Shown piece by piece: positions 15,712 through 23,897 of a stretch of 41,777 bases of DNA (position 1 is its first letter; every line of letters starts with the position of its first letter). Below the pieces are notes generated by a model. It saw only the letters and a list, made by a program, of their open reading frames with translations. It made no database searches and was not told the origin of the DNA. Position numbers and translations under genes: made by a program. Origin of the DNA: a virus; the IMG/VR virus record IMGVR_UViG_3300036864_000038, positions 1 through 41,777 of that record; one strand, given 5' to 3'.

Positions 15712-16593
15712 TCACCTCCCGAACATGCCGTAGTAGGCCCGATAAGCGTCCTGGATGCGCGCGGTCTGCCGCGTCATGGCGATCTGTTTGACGCGGGATT
15801 TGTAGCGGTTGAGGAACACATACGCCTGATCCATGTTTTGCAATTTCGTCAGCGCCAAATACGAGGCGTAATACTGCACGGCGTCCGCATATGGCATGGT
15901 GATCTGGGTATCGCTGTCGGTCGTCGCCGCCAACGCATTTGGCAGCACCACGACGTCGAGTTCGAGCTTATAGGTGTTGGACGAATCCGGGATCGGATAG
16001 AGATAGAACAGGTTCTGTTCGGTGTAATTCGTCCAGAACGCTGGTATGGTCCTCAAAAGCGGGTCAGCGCGGCAAAACGCCTGGAACGCGCCGAACGGAC
16101 GCCAGCGCAGCGGTCCGCGCCAGTTGGTATACAAAAGCGAGAGCCCGCCGATGTCGAGCACGTTAATCAGCGTGGTCGCGGTGGCGGTGGCGCCTGAACC
16201 GCCACCACCCGTAAAACCGATCGCTGGTGCGCTGGAATACCCCGCCCCCCATGATGTCATATAGACCGCAGAGACAGCCCCACTGGTGACCACGGCCGTA
16301 GCAGTCGCGGCGGTCGTAGGAGAGCCACCCGTGAACGTCACCGTGGGAGCGCTGGTGTAGAGCGTGCCGCCAGCGGTGACGACAATGCCGCCGACCCCGC
16401 CGCTGATGGGATAAGTTTCCTGATTGGCGATGGCATCGAGCCCGGTTGCGAACTGCCGGACGCAATGGGTGTCGAGCGCGATGCAGGTGCGCGAGTTGTT
16501 GATGTGGCCGATCAGCTCGGCGTCGGTCCAATCCTGCGCGGAAACGTCATGAACGAGCAGGCGTACTTGCGTGATATAGTCGGAGAGCAGCAC
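15712..16593 (-). CDS. Head-tail adaptor (gp4-like) with beta-repeat insertion
   Basis: The start is a GTG at 16593. Residues 1-64 (LLSDYITQVRLLVHDVS, WTDAELIGHINNSRTCIALD) and about 145-293 (helical, ending YKSRVKQIAMTRQTARIQDA) match the pattern of phage head-tail adaptor proteins. Between them, residues about 65-143 are two copies of the repeat TSAPTVTFTGG...ATATAVVTSGAVSAVYMTSW, followed by GYSSAPAIGFTGG. So a surface-type beta module interrupts an otherwise ordinary helical adaptor. It sits between the capsid genes and the tail genes, as expected. Confidence 0.7.
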   Translation of the reverse strand: MLLSDYITQVRLLVHDVSAQDWTDAELIGHINNSRTCIALDTHCVRQFATGLDAIANQETYPISGGVGGIVVTAGGTLYTSAPTVTFTGGSPTTAATATAVVTSGAVSAVYMTSWGAGYSSAPAIGFTGGGGSGATATATTLINVLDIGGLSLLYTNWRGPLRWRPFGAFQAFCRADPLLRTIPAFWTNYTEQNLFYLYPIPDSSNTYKLELDVVVLPNALAATTDSDTQITMPYADAVQYYASYLALTKLQNMDQAYVFLNRYKSRVKQIAMTRQTARIQDAYRAYYGMFGR

Positions 16594-16596
16594 AAA

Positions 16597-16992
16597 TTAC
16601 GCTTCTTTCTGCTTGATCACTTTCAGTTCATACCGCACCGGTTCGATCACGATGTTATCGAAATACTGCCGATCGAGTTTGGCATCCTGGTTTTTCGTGC
16701 TGTTCCAGCCGTGCCGCATGGAGCAGTAGCGCAGCATGGCCTCGTACAGCGCATCCGGGTCGTCGCCGGCCTCCGGGTAAGGCTTAAACCCGAAGATGTG
16801 CGCGGCGACTTCCGGCAGCACGTCAACGTGCGAATAAACCGTCTTGCCGTCAACGACTTGCGCACCCTTGAACACGAAAGTTACAGAGTTGTAACCGTCC
16901 TTGATCGTGAAGTCGTTCTTGTTGGTGATGCGCAGCTTGGTGATTGGCTGCTCAACCTGCATCAGGTCCGGGTCTTGGCGTTGGAACTCCAT
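16597..16992 (-). CDS. Hypothetical virion-region protein (131 aa)
   Basis: A GGGGTGAG ribosome site precedes the ATG. The protein has N-terminal strands (ITKLRITNKNDFTIKDGYNS, VTFVFKGAQVVDGKTVYSHV), then a helical part with aromatic residues, and a basic strand at the end. It lies between the decoration-like gene and the adaptor. The position and small beta fold would fit a capsid-vertex or completion protein, but this is not demonstrable. Confidence 0.6.
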   Translation of the reverse strand: MEFQRQDPDLMQVEQPITKLRITNKNDFTIKDGYNSVTFVFKGAQVVDGKTVYSHVDVLPEVAAHIFGFKPYPEAGDDPDALYEAMLRYCSMRHGWNSTKNQDAKLDRQYFDNIVIEPVRYELKVIKQKEA

Positions 16993-16993
16993 G

Positions 16994-18205
16994 TTAGCTC
17001 ACCCCAGGTTGGATGATGTTGGTATCGGCAAGACCGCCGCACACCGCGGTGCCGCCCGGATTGGTGGTGGGCGCAACGCCGGGGACGGCGCCGACGATAA
17101 CGCCGGGGACTTTCTGCAAGCCGAAGCCGGGGTCCTCGACCGTGAACGAGGTCAGGATGGTGGTGGTCGTCGAGGATAGCGTGGTGATGCCGTTCGCCGG
17201 CTTGATGCAGTAATAGCCGTTGTTTCCGTCATGCGCCTGAACAAGACCGCTTGTGGTGGTCCAGCCCGAAGCATTGCCGGACAAGGCAACGCCAGCGTTG
17301 GCAACGCTCACCGACGTGACCGAGAACGACATGATGGCGGTCGCGGCGGCCGAGGTCGGCCCGCCCGTAAAGGTGATGGTCGGGATCGTGGTCCCGGTAT
17401 AGTTCGAACCGTAGTCCGTGATGACGATGCCGGTGGTCGTGCCGGACCCGCCGAGCGTCGAATTGACGGTCAGCACCGCGCCGGAGCCCGCGCCGACGAT
17501 ATCGCCCTGCATATTTTGCAGGGTCGGATTGATGCCGGAAGCCGACAGGCCATAGCCGGTCGGGGCCGTGAACACGTTGGTCGGCACGGCCGGATCGGCC
17601 GGCGGGTTCGACGTCGTGTAGGACGCAAACTGCGGAATGGCGTAGCAAAGCGGAACGGACGTATAGCCCGCGCCCGCGTTGGTCACGACGATCGAGCCGA
17701 TCGTCGTGCCGGAGAGCACGGCGTAGCCGGTGGCCCGGATGCCGCCTTGCGGGGGCGGATCAAAAACGATGGTCGGCGGTACGAGATACCCGGTGCCCGC
17801 CGCCGTCACCGTGACGGTCGTATTGATCGAGCCGCCGACGATCACGTAGCCGGTCGCCGCGCGCCCGCTGGAGGGCGCCGAACCGAAAGAAATCGAGCAT
17901 GCCGTTTGCGTAGGCCCGATGCCGTTGGTGCCGGACGTCCCCGCGGTCGTGATGGCAGCGCCGGTCACGACGCCGGACATGTTCACGATACGGAAATTGC
18001 TGCCGTCCGAGTTGGTCACCAGCACGCGGGAACCGGGACCGTAGAAATGCCGCCAGCAATAGGTCACGTAGTCGAAGATTTGCAGGACGCAAACACGGCC
18101 AAGCGTGATCTGGAAGTTGCCCGGAGGCACCAACCAGGTGTGCCCCGAGAACAGATGCAGCGGGAAAGCGTTTTGGCCGAAGGGAGTTCCGGTGCCGAAT
18201 CTCAT
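16994..18205 (-). CDS. Beta-repeat virion protein, possible capsid decoration or head fibre
   Basis: The 403-residue protein directly follows the major capsid gene. The first 70 residues form a compact domain (PFGQNAFPLHLFSGHTWLVP, DYVTYCWRHFYGPGSRVLVT). The rest is Gly/Thr/Ser/Ala-rich with several copies of the beta-repeat also found in the adaptor and tail proteins (VTVTAAGTGYLVPPTIVF, IVVTNAGAGYTSVPLCYAIP, GSNYTGTTIPTITFTGG). Proteins next to the capsid gene with exposed Ig-like or similar repeats often decorate the head. That role is inferred. Confidence 0.6.
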   Translation of the reverse strand: MRFGTGTPFGQNAFPLHLFSGHTWLVPPGNFQITLGRVCVLQIFDYVTYCWRHFYGPGSRVLVTNSDGSNFRIVNMSGVVTGAAITTAGTSGTNGIGPTQTACSISFGSAPSSGRAATGYVIVGGSINTTVTVTAAGTGYLVPPTIVFDPPPQGGIRATGYAVLSGTTIGSIVVTNAGAGYTSVPLCYAIPQFASYTTSNPPADPAVPTNVFTAPTGYGLSASGINPTLQNMQGDIVGAGSGAVLTVNSTLGGSGTTTGIVITDYGSNYTGTTIPTITFTGGPTSAAATAIMSFSVTSVSVANAGVALSGNASGWTTTSGLVQAHDGNNGYYCIKPANGITTLSSTTTTILTSFTVEDPGFGLQKVPGVIVGAVPGVAPTTNPGGTAVCGGLADTNIIQPGVS

Positions 18206-18214
18206 GGCGCTACC

Positions 18215-19216
18215 TCAAATGCTCAGATACGTCAGGCCGGTCACCTTCATGTGAGCGGCGGGCTTGACGTTGACGAGTTGCAGGACGGTGAACACGCCAC
18301 CGATGTAGCCCAACTGGCCCACGGCGAAGCGTGACTCGAAGGGGAGAACCTGGAAGCCCGCCCGTTCATGGATGTAGAGCGAGAGATAATCCGGGTTGAG
18401 CAGGTAGAGTGTGCCTTCCGGGCACTGCGGGTCAGCGTAGATCGGCACACCCGCCACCTCGATGGCGCGGAATTTGGCGCCCGCGGTGCCGGTGCCGAAG
18501 TCCGACGACGGCGTGATGTTGTAGCGCTCAAGCGATGTGAAATCTTCCGCCAGTTTCCCCCAGGTGCCCATGCCGCAGACGCCGAGTTTTGGCATCTCGT
18601 TGGCCTTCTGCACCTGCAAGATGTACTTGTTGAGCAGATCGCGGGTGAGCGGATTCGAACCGGCTGCGACGAAGTTCGATTTCCACCAGGTATTGGTGGT
18701 GCGGTTGATGCCGCCGTAGGTGGTCGCCACCGTGCCGTCGTCCACTGCGGCGTTGATGCCGATCAATCCCTGCAAGTTGGCGAAGTTGGTGTAGAGGTCG
18801 GTCGAGAGCCGCTGCCGGTACTGATTGGCGCAATCGTTCATGCGCGCTTCGATGATCGGCACCACGGCGTAATTGAGCTGCACCATGCCTTCCATGCCGG
18901 GGAAGGGGATGACCGAGAGGTAGGCGGCGGGATTGAACTCCGCGACTTGCAGGCCGGGCGTCACGCCGGGCTGGTTGAATGATCCATCGTAGCCGATGTT
19001 CTGGATCGTCACCATCGGCACGCCCTGCACCGGCACCGTGATCGGCGACACGCCGCCCGACATGCTCTGCGCGTTGTTGAGCAGCGCCGCGATCAGGGGA
19101 GCCGAGTTGTAGATTTGCACGTAAACGTGCGTGTTGTACCCGCGGCGCGTCACTGCCGTTAGCTCGTTAGCTATGGGTCCAGCTTGTGGAAGAATTCCGG
19201 TGCCGAAGACGGGCAT
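18215..19216 (-). CDS. Major capsid protein
   Basis: The 333-residue product follows a scaffold-like gene and precedes decoration and connector genes, and it has the length and composition of a phage coat protein. Typical features are the N-terminal arm with PVQGVPMVTIQNIGYDGSFN, the central TTNTWWKSNF and the closing strand pattern GGVFTVLQLVNVKPAAHMKV. GAGGAG precedes the ATG. I recognise the coat-protein pattern but cannot name the subfamily; an HK97-type fold is expected for tailed phages. Confidence 0.8.
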   Translation of the reverse strand: MPVFGTGILPQAGPIANELTAVTRRGYNTHVYVQIYNSAPLIAALLNNAQSMSGGVSPITVPVQGVPMVTIQNIGYDGSFNQPGVTPGLQVAEFNPAAYLSVIPFPGMEGMVQLNYAVVPIIEARMNDCANQYRQRLSTDLYTNFANLQGLIGINAAVDDGTVATTYGGINRTTNTWWKSNFVAAGSNPLTRDLLNKYILQVQKANEMPKLGVCGMGTWGKLAEDFTSLERYNITPSSDFGTGTAGAKFRAIEVAGVPIYADPQCPEGTLYLLNPDYLSLYIHERAGFQVLPFESRFAVGQLGYIGGVFTVLQLVNVKPAAHMKVTGLTYLSI

Positions 19217-19236
19217 TCTCTTTACTCCTCAATGAC

Positions 19237-19752
19237 TTAGCGCTGTTTTGCGTCGTTGATTTCTTTGATTGCCTTGTTAGCTTCGTTGCGCGCCCAAGCG
19301 ATCGGGTTTTCGAATAGTCCCTTGGTATCGGGTGCCTGCCATTGCTGGCCCATGAACGGCTCCGGCCGCGGCTCGGGCTTGGGCTGTTCGTAGGCGTAGA
19401 TTTTGGCCGCCTCCTCGTAGTCGATCAGGCCGGTGCGCTCGATGACCTCCTCGACACCGGCGAGATGCCGAGACTGGATTTCCGGGTCCTCGCCGAAGGA
19501 TTGCGCAACACGGCGGCGGCCGGCCGCGATCTTGCGCAGGGCGGCATCGCGTTCGCGCTCGTTCTTGAGTTCGTCGATCTGCCCCATGAGTTCGCGGCGC
19601 AAGTCCTCGGTTTCCACGTCCGGGAACTTGATGGTGGGGTCGACCTCGTTGATCAGGCGCGCGACCTTGTTCGACGTTTTGGGATTTTTGCGCAGACGCA
19701 CCAGCAGGTCGGCAAGTTCCTTGGTGGTCTGGTCAGAGAGTTGCTGGGCCAT
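19237..19752 (-). CDS. Scaffolding protein (probable)
   Basis: This is a 171-residue, very hydrophilic, almost all-helical protein immediately upstream of the capsid gene. It has a long Arg/Glu-rich coiled-coil stretch (ETEDLRRELMGQIDELKNER), a Pro/Glu linker (PKPEPRPEPF) and a C-terminal basic helix, which in other phages binds coat protein. Position and composition are characteristic of capsid scaffolds. No protease gene was seen nearby, so the scaffold may exit intact rather than being cleaved. Confidence 0.7.
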   Translation of the reverse strand: MAQQLSDQTTKELADLLVRLRKNPKTSNKVARLINEVDPTIKFPDVETEDLRRELMGQIDELKNERERDAALRKIAAGRRRVAQSFGEDPEIQSRHLAGVEEVIERTGLIDYEEAAKIYAYEQPKPEPRPEPFMGQQWQAPDTKGLFENPIAWARNEANKAIKEINDAKQR

Positions 19753-19925
19753 CAGTAAACCCTCGGTGTTTGGAATTTCCCGGTCGGGCTGACGTACTGC
19801 ACATGCCAGTACGGAAACTTATTGAGGCGTGTAAAGATCAGGCCGCCCAGATACCAATTCGCGAGTATGTAGGTGTCGCGACCAATCGGGTCTTTTGCGA
19901 CATACCGACAAATTGTCGAACTCAT
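19752..19925 (-). CDS. Small hypothetical protein (57 aa)
   Basis: This short frame fills the gap between two late genes and is tied to both by overlaps: ATGA at its start and TGATG at its end. The product (MSSTICRYVAKDPIGRDTYI, then WYLGGLIFTRLNKFPYWHVQ and YVSPTGKFQTPRVY) is aromatic-rich and looks like a small beta protein. It is probably a virion or assembly component in view of its place before the scaffold gene. No family recognised. Confidence 0.7.
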   Translation of the reverse strand: MSSTICRYVAKDPIGRDTYILANWYLGGLIFTRLNKFPYWHVQYVSPTGKFQTPRVY

Positions 19926-20125
19926 ATCGGCTTGCCTTTCTGCGCGGACGGTCCACCCTTCTCAAGCGCGAGCGACGGATTGGGCTTGGGGCCCCACTTC
20001 GACTCGGCTGTGAAGCCGCCGATGTCGGGCATGGAGCCCACGTTCACGAATTGACTGTTGACGCGCTTGACCTTGCCTTTGTCGCCAAAGCCCACTTTCG
20101 GGCTCAAATACTGCTTGTCTGCCAT
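19922..20125 (-). CDS. Small basic hypothetical protein (67 aa)
   Basis: An AGGAGG site lies 7 nt before the ATG at 20125; the much longer frame reaching 20707 is an arginine-rich shadow. The protein is rich in Lys, Gly and Pro (KVGFGDKGKVKRVNSQFVNV, WGPKPNPSLALEKGG) and probably largely extended or disordered. It may bind nucleic acid or another virion protein, but no motif confirms this. Confidence 0.65.
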   Translation of the reverse strand: MADKQYLSPKVGFGDKGKVKRVNSQFVNVGSMPDIGGFTAESKWGPKPNPSLALEKGGPSAQKGKPI

Positions 20126-20127
20126 GA

Positions 20128-20574
20128 TTAACCTCCTGGGATTGGGGACGGCGGCATGCCGGGCATCCCTCCGCCCGGCGGTTTCGGCGGCTGCATGCCG
20201 GCGGGCTGCGCGCCCTGGAACGGCTTGCCGGCCTGATTGGCCTGCACCATGTTTTGGATCGCGGCCGGCACCAAATCTTCCTTCGATTGTTTGCCGAAGG
20301 TGGACGTACCGGAGCGCAGCATTTCGGCGATGGCCTTGTACTCGTCGGAATAAACGTCGAACGCCTGCTGGATCGCGTGCAGTCCGGTGAGGATGGCTTT
20401 GATCTGCGCGCGCGCGGCTTCTTGATTTCCTTTTCCCGCGCCCGGCGACATGGCGGGCGATGAGCCCGGACCTGACGGACCGCCAGCCGGATTTTTCGGC
20501 ATCATCGGAGGCGGCATGCCGGGCGCACCGCCACCTGGCGGTCCACCTGCTCCCGGCATCGGCATTGGAGGCAT
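20128..20574 (-). CDS. Pro/Gly-rich hypothetical protein (148 aa)
   Basis: I place the start at the ATG at 20574, preceded by AAGGA at 9 nt; codons upstream to 20685 run through a terminator hairpin and are not expected to be translated. The N-terminal 45 residues are Met/Pro/Gly-rich (MPPMPMPGAGGPPGGGAPGM), the middle is helical (EAARAQIKAILTGLHAIQQA, FDVYSDEYKAIAEMLRSG) and the C-terminus is again Pro/Gly-rich. It is the first gene after the internal terminator. Its architecture resembles small assembly proteins near portal and scaffold genes. Confidence 0.6.
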   Translation of the reverse strand: MPPMPMPGAGGPPGGGAPGMPPPMMPKNPAGGPSGPGSSPAMSPGAGKGNQEAARAQIKAILTGLHAIQQAFDVYSDEYKAIAEMLRSGTSTFGKQSKEDLVPAAIQNMVQANQAGKPFQGAQPAGMQPPKPPGGGMPGMPPSPIPGG

Positions 20575-20638
20575 CGGCAATTCCTTCAATCTTTCGCAAA
20601 ATGACGCCCGCGCAACGCATTGCATAGGCCAATGTTTG

Positions 20639-20671
20639 AAAAAAAGTGGGGCCGGTGTAGGGACCGGCCCC
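20639..20671 (-). terminator. Intrinsic terminator inside the late block
   Basis: Read on the minus strand, GGGGCCGGT and ACCGGCCCC (20671-20663 and 20656-20648) form a 9-bp GC stem with a 6-nt loop, followed by AC and seven T residues (20645-20639). It lies between the 21-residue minigene and the Pro/Gly-rich gene, within an otherwise continuous operon, so it should reduce or separate expression of capsid genes from terminase/portal genes. Confidence 0.85.
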
Positions 20672-20735
20672 AAGGTGGTAATCATAGGAGAGTGTCAGAT
20701 GTAGCAATCCAATGTAGTGCGCGTGTGGCGCTGGC

Positions 20736-20801
20736 TTACCGGCGACCGCGGCGCTTACCTTTGCGTCGACGATTGGCGGAAAGCACGTCGTTGATGATCA
20801 T
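20736..20801 (-). CDS. Possible Arg/Lys-rich minigene (21 aa)
   Basis: An ACGGAG site sits 8 nt before an ATG that opens 21 codons (MIINDVLSANRRRKGKRRGR and a final R). Eleven of the last twelve residues are Arg, Lys or Gly. It occupies the otherwise empty 230 bp between the hydrolase gene and the terminator. It could be a DNA- or RNA-binding peptide, or translation of the frame may be fortuitous. I see nothing else in the stretch 20672-20902. Confidence 0.35.
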   Translation of the reverse strand: MIINDVLSANRRRKGKRRGRR

Positions 20802-20902
20802 GCTCGTACTCCGTTCATGCCGGAACAGCCCGCCCGGCACTCGGGCTATCGGCGACGTGCCGACCTTACGACGCAATTTGTGCGCTGAAACTTTTCTACT
20901 GC

Positions 20903-21715
20903 CTAGGGACTTTTCGGTACAGGCGGACGACGAATTCTTTCAGTCAGAGTTATATACCGCTCATACTCCGAAACCCCGTCATCATGATTGCCCTCAAGCG
21001 TCCGCACCGTGTCCGGCTTAGAGCCAACCCCCAGCACAATAGCGGTATGACCGCTCGAAGTCCACAAATCACCCGGTTGCGGGTCATCCGACACATCGGT
21101 GCCGAATTTCTGATAAGCCTTAGCCGCGCCTGGGTCGTTGTCCACGAACGGCTTGCCGGTAGATTTTAACAGCGACGAAACAAAATAGGTACACCATGCA
21201 ACACGTCGCGGATCGATATTCTTGCCCATCGCCTTACTGAGAAAATTACCGATCACATCGGCGTTCACGTACTCGTTCGCTCCGATAAATTGGCTCCCCA
21301 ACTCTATTGGAGATTTTGCTTTGCTGGGATCAATCTTAAATTGGCTTGACGGCACAAAATCTCTGTCCGCATACTCCCCCTCTTGCCAAACATCTAATTC
21401 ATGTTTGCTCGGCTTGAGTCCGGCGTTCTTCATGCCTTTCATCAGCCTTCTATCTCGCTCGGCCCACATACGTCGTCGCACCTGATTAAGCTCTTCTCCC
21501 GTAACCCCGAAATCCTCTACGGAACCGTATTTGTAAACATCGTCAGACGTTGGTTTAAAGTTCTGCCGAAACCAATCTAGCCGCTTCAAATCCTCCCGAA
21601 GTTTAGGCGCTACGTTAATTTTACGATCCGAGATTTGTCTAATATCTTCCTCTGCACCAGCGTAGCCTTCGAGCGCCCTGTTCAATTCCAGATCAAACGG
21701 ACTGCCCGGCATCAC
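20903..21715 (-). CDS. NlpC/P60-like cysteine hydrolase (TIGR02594-type), virion-associated
   Basis: The C-terminal half carries the motifs of papain-like wall amidases of the TIGR02594 type: RVAWCTYFVSSLLKSTGKP with Cys175, PQPGDLWTSSGHTAIVLGV with His223, and LEGNHDDGVSEY with Asn243. The N-terminal 120 residues are charged and helical and probably anchor the enzyme to a partner. It overlaps the portal gene by ATGA and is far from the lysis cassette, so it more likely opens peptidoglycan during DNA entry than during lysis. The coding sequence is visibly A+T-richer than that of the portal, a sign of separate origin. Confidence 0.7.
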   Translation of the reverse strand: MMPGSPFDLELNRALEGYAGAEEDIRQISDRKINVAPKLREDLKRLDWFRQNFKPTSDDVYKYGSVEDFGVTGEELNQVRRRMWAERDRRLMKGMKNAGLKPSKHELDVWQEGEYADRDFVPSSQFKIDPSKAKSPIELGSQFIGANEYVNADVIGNFLSKAMGKNIDPRRVAWCTYFVSSLLKSTGKPFVDNDPGAAKAYQKFGTDVSDDPQPGDLWTSSGHTAIVLGVGSKPDTVRTLEGNHDDGVSEYERYITLTERIRRPPVPKSP

Positions 21716-23430
21716 ACAGCCTTGAGTTTCGGCTTGCCCTTGCCCTCGTCCGGGTTGATGCCGGCGGCCATCATCGCCTTGGCCTGCTCGGCCTTGGCCT
21801 TGATGCGTTTGCGCAGTTTGTATTTCAGTTCAAGCGCGTTCGCCGGATTGAGAATATCGATCAACGCTTCCTGATCGATGGCTTGGGCCTTGAGCATCAC
21901 GATCGCGTCATCCTTGGTTTCATCGCGGAACAAGGGTGAGTGCGAGTGTCCGGCGATGCGGATTTTATACTCGCCGCCGACCTGCGCTGGAACAAACGCC
22001 TGTTTCTTCTCGGTCAGCAATTTATCCTCGGAATTACGCATCAAAAGCCTCAGTCCGATGTCGCCTAGTTTAGATAACGACCGCTCCAAACCCACAGCAA
22101 CTTTTCGTATTCGGCCTGATCCAGTGCCTTGGAGTTGCTTGGCATGGCCGCGACCTCTAACGCCCTGCTCGCCGCGGCCTTGCAAGGTTTCGGTAAGTCC
22201 AGAAGCTTCGAGGAAGATAGCGCCGATCTCTTTAAGTTCGGCGAAACAGTCCTCGGGAATTTCGGGTTTGAGTTCATCGACTTTTGCTCCCGGTATCTGA
22301 TCCATGACCCATGTACCGGGTCCGCCCAATGCCGCCGCCTTCTCATCGAGAAGCCCTGAAAAGCCGGAAAATACTTTCGCAGGGTCAACTTGACGCGCCA
22401 GCAGTGTTTGGATTTCTCCCATGCGCTTGTCGCTCCACTGCTGGAGCGGGATCAGCTTTTCGATGTGCGCAAGACCCCACGCATAATCGTAAATCTGATA
22501 GGGCTGGATTTCGATGAACGGATGATCTCCCGGCAGGAAGATGTTGCTCTCGGAAGGCAATTCTTGAGATACGCCGCGCTTGGCGTTCTTGAGTGCCGCG
22601 ATGGTTTCTCTTGAGTCGGATATCACCATGTCCGGGGTTGCGACGGTGAATTGCGCGTAGTCCTCGAACTGGTCGTCCCACACCGTTACTTCATGCCATT
22701 TCACCAGCGGCACGTCGGTCTGTGCGCGATACGTTGGTGTTGGTTCGGCGGCGCTGTTGACGACACCCGTGAGCGGATCGGTGATTGAGGGTCCGAACGG
22801 ACCGCCGAGCAGAAGATTATGCAGGACCGGAGGCATGTCCTCCTCGTCGCGCCCGAAGTTCACCTCCATGCGTTTGATCTCGGAGGCGAGCCCCGCGCGA
22901 TAGAGCCGCTGCACCGCCTCGTCGTAATCGAGAACGTAGGAGTGAACAAACGCCTGCTGGTTATCGATGCCGGGCTTCGTTTCGTTCCACATTCCCATCG
23001 CGTAGGGCGGGACGATTTCGCCATAGAGTTCCTTGGTGGCGTTGTTCCAGCCCATCTTGATGTACATCGTGTCGTACACGGTGGCCCAGGTGAGCGCGTC
23101 CGAGTACTGATAGGCCAACTCGCTATCGCGGAACGTGTCGTTCCAATAATCGCCGAGTGCGATCAACTGCTCGACCAGCGCATCGTCGGAATGTTCCGGT
23201 GGCGCGATGGCATATTTGGCGTGGTCGGGCGTGTAGAGAAACGACGAGACAAGATCGAGGTGCGCGTACAGCCGATTGTGCAGCGTGCCGGCGCCCTGAT
23301 TCGAGCCGTAGAGGAAGTAGTTGCGCCGCCGCGCGTACAGCGCCATGCGATCATTGCGCGACTGCGAGCAGACATCGATGATGAACTTGAGCTGCTTGTC
23401 GCGGTCCTTGCCGCCCTTGGGGATGATCAC
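21712..23430 (-). CDS. Portal protein
   Basis: The 572-residue protein lies two genes after the terminase and shows the usual portal pattern: a helical N-terminus (IDVCSQSRNDRMALYARRRN), a wing with FVHSYVLDYDEAVQRLYRAG, a central EIQPYQIYDYAWGLAHIEKL followed by the stem and crown helices, and a helical, Lys-rich C-terminus. It would form the dodecameric ring for DNA packaging and tail attachment. The length is in the range of podovirus portals. Confidence 0.8.
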   Translation of the reverse strand: MIIPKGGKDRDKQLKFIIDVCSQSRNDRMALYARRRNYFLYGSNQGAGTLHNRLYAHLDLVSSFLYTPDHAKYAIAPPEHSDDALVEQLIALGDYWNDTFRDSELAYQYSDALTWATVYDTMYIKMGWNNATKELYGEIVPPYAMGMWNETKPGIDNQQAFVHSYVLDYDEAVQRLYRAGLASEIKRMEVNFGRDEEDMPPVLHNLLLGGPFGPSITDPLTGVVNSAAEPTPTYRAQTDVPLVKWHEVTVWDDQFEDYAQFTVATPDMVISDSRETIAALKNAKRGVSQELPSESNIFLPGDHPFIEIQPYQIYDYAWGLAHIEKLIPLQQWSDKRMGEIQTLLARQVDPAKVFSGFSGLLDEKAAALGGPGTWVMDQIPGAKVDELKPEIPEDCFAELKEIGAIFLEASGLTETLQGRGEQGVRGRGHAKQLQGTGSGRIRKVAVGLERSLSKLGDIGLRLLMRNSEDKLLTEKKQAFVPAQVGGEYKIRIAGHSHSPLFRDETKDDAIVMLKAQAIDQEALIDILNPANALELKYKLRKRIKAKAEQAKAMMAAGINPDEGKGKPKLKAV

Positions 23431-23897
23431 GCTGCACTCTCGCCCTTATCCCGTGACCAACGCGCTTCGATCTTGGTGTTTTGCGAAATATGCGGCAGCC
23501 GCGGCTGTGGCCCGCCGAGCATCGGCAGTTCGGTTCCTTTGGGCAAGGCCACCGGCATGCAGGAAGCAAGCAGATTGCCGTTGACATCCATGTTGATCGG
23601 CATGTTGGTGCCGGGCAGACCGTTGTAAGTGCCGGCTTGGGCGTGGACGGGCGCGGGCGGATTTGGCATCACCGACTCGCCCGGCCGCGCCGACTTCATG
23701 TTGGACAGACCGTAGGTTTCGGCGAGAGAACGCATGATGTTGTCGCTTCGTTTGAGCGACACCTGCGGATGCCCGCCGCCCGGTATCCACATCAGTTTAT
23801 AGCAGCCGCACGCCTTGCACTGCGGAACGTCACCGTCGTCCAAAAGGTGTTCGGCTTCCCGACGGCAACGGCGGCAAAGATAGGTTTTGACGATCAT
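23427..23897 (-). CDS. Zinc-ribbon protein (156 aa)
   Basis: The N-terminus contains CRRC at residues 8-11 and CKAC at 27-30, a four-cysteine zinc ribbon. The rest is Pro/Gly/Asn-rich and probably disordered, with an ending that overlaps the portal start by ATGA. The start ATG lies 68 bases inside the end of the upstream gene and lacks a clear ribosome site. A zinc-ribbon protein between terminase and portal might help in packaging or DNA binding; this is inference. Confidence 0.6.
   Translation of the reverse strand: MIVKTYLCRRCRREAEHLLDDGDVPQCKACGCYKLMWIPGGGHPQVSLKRSDNIMRSLAETYGLSNMKSARPGESVMPNPPAPVHAQAGTYNGLPGTNMPINMDVNGNLLASCMPVALPKGTELPMLGGPQPRLPHISQNTKIEARWSRDKGESAA

Noticed and set aside
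17231-18334. A 367-codon open frame on the plus strand across the beta-repeat virion gene
   Set aside because: It is antisense to a gene with clear virion features, is extremely Arg/Gly/His-rich, has no ribosome site, and arises from GC-rich codon bias on the opposite strand.
22819-23628. A 269-codon plus-strand frame opposite the portal gene
   Set aside because: Same reasoning: antisense to a recognised gene, with no domain pattern and no promoter.
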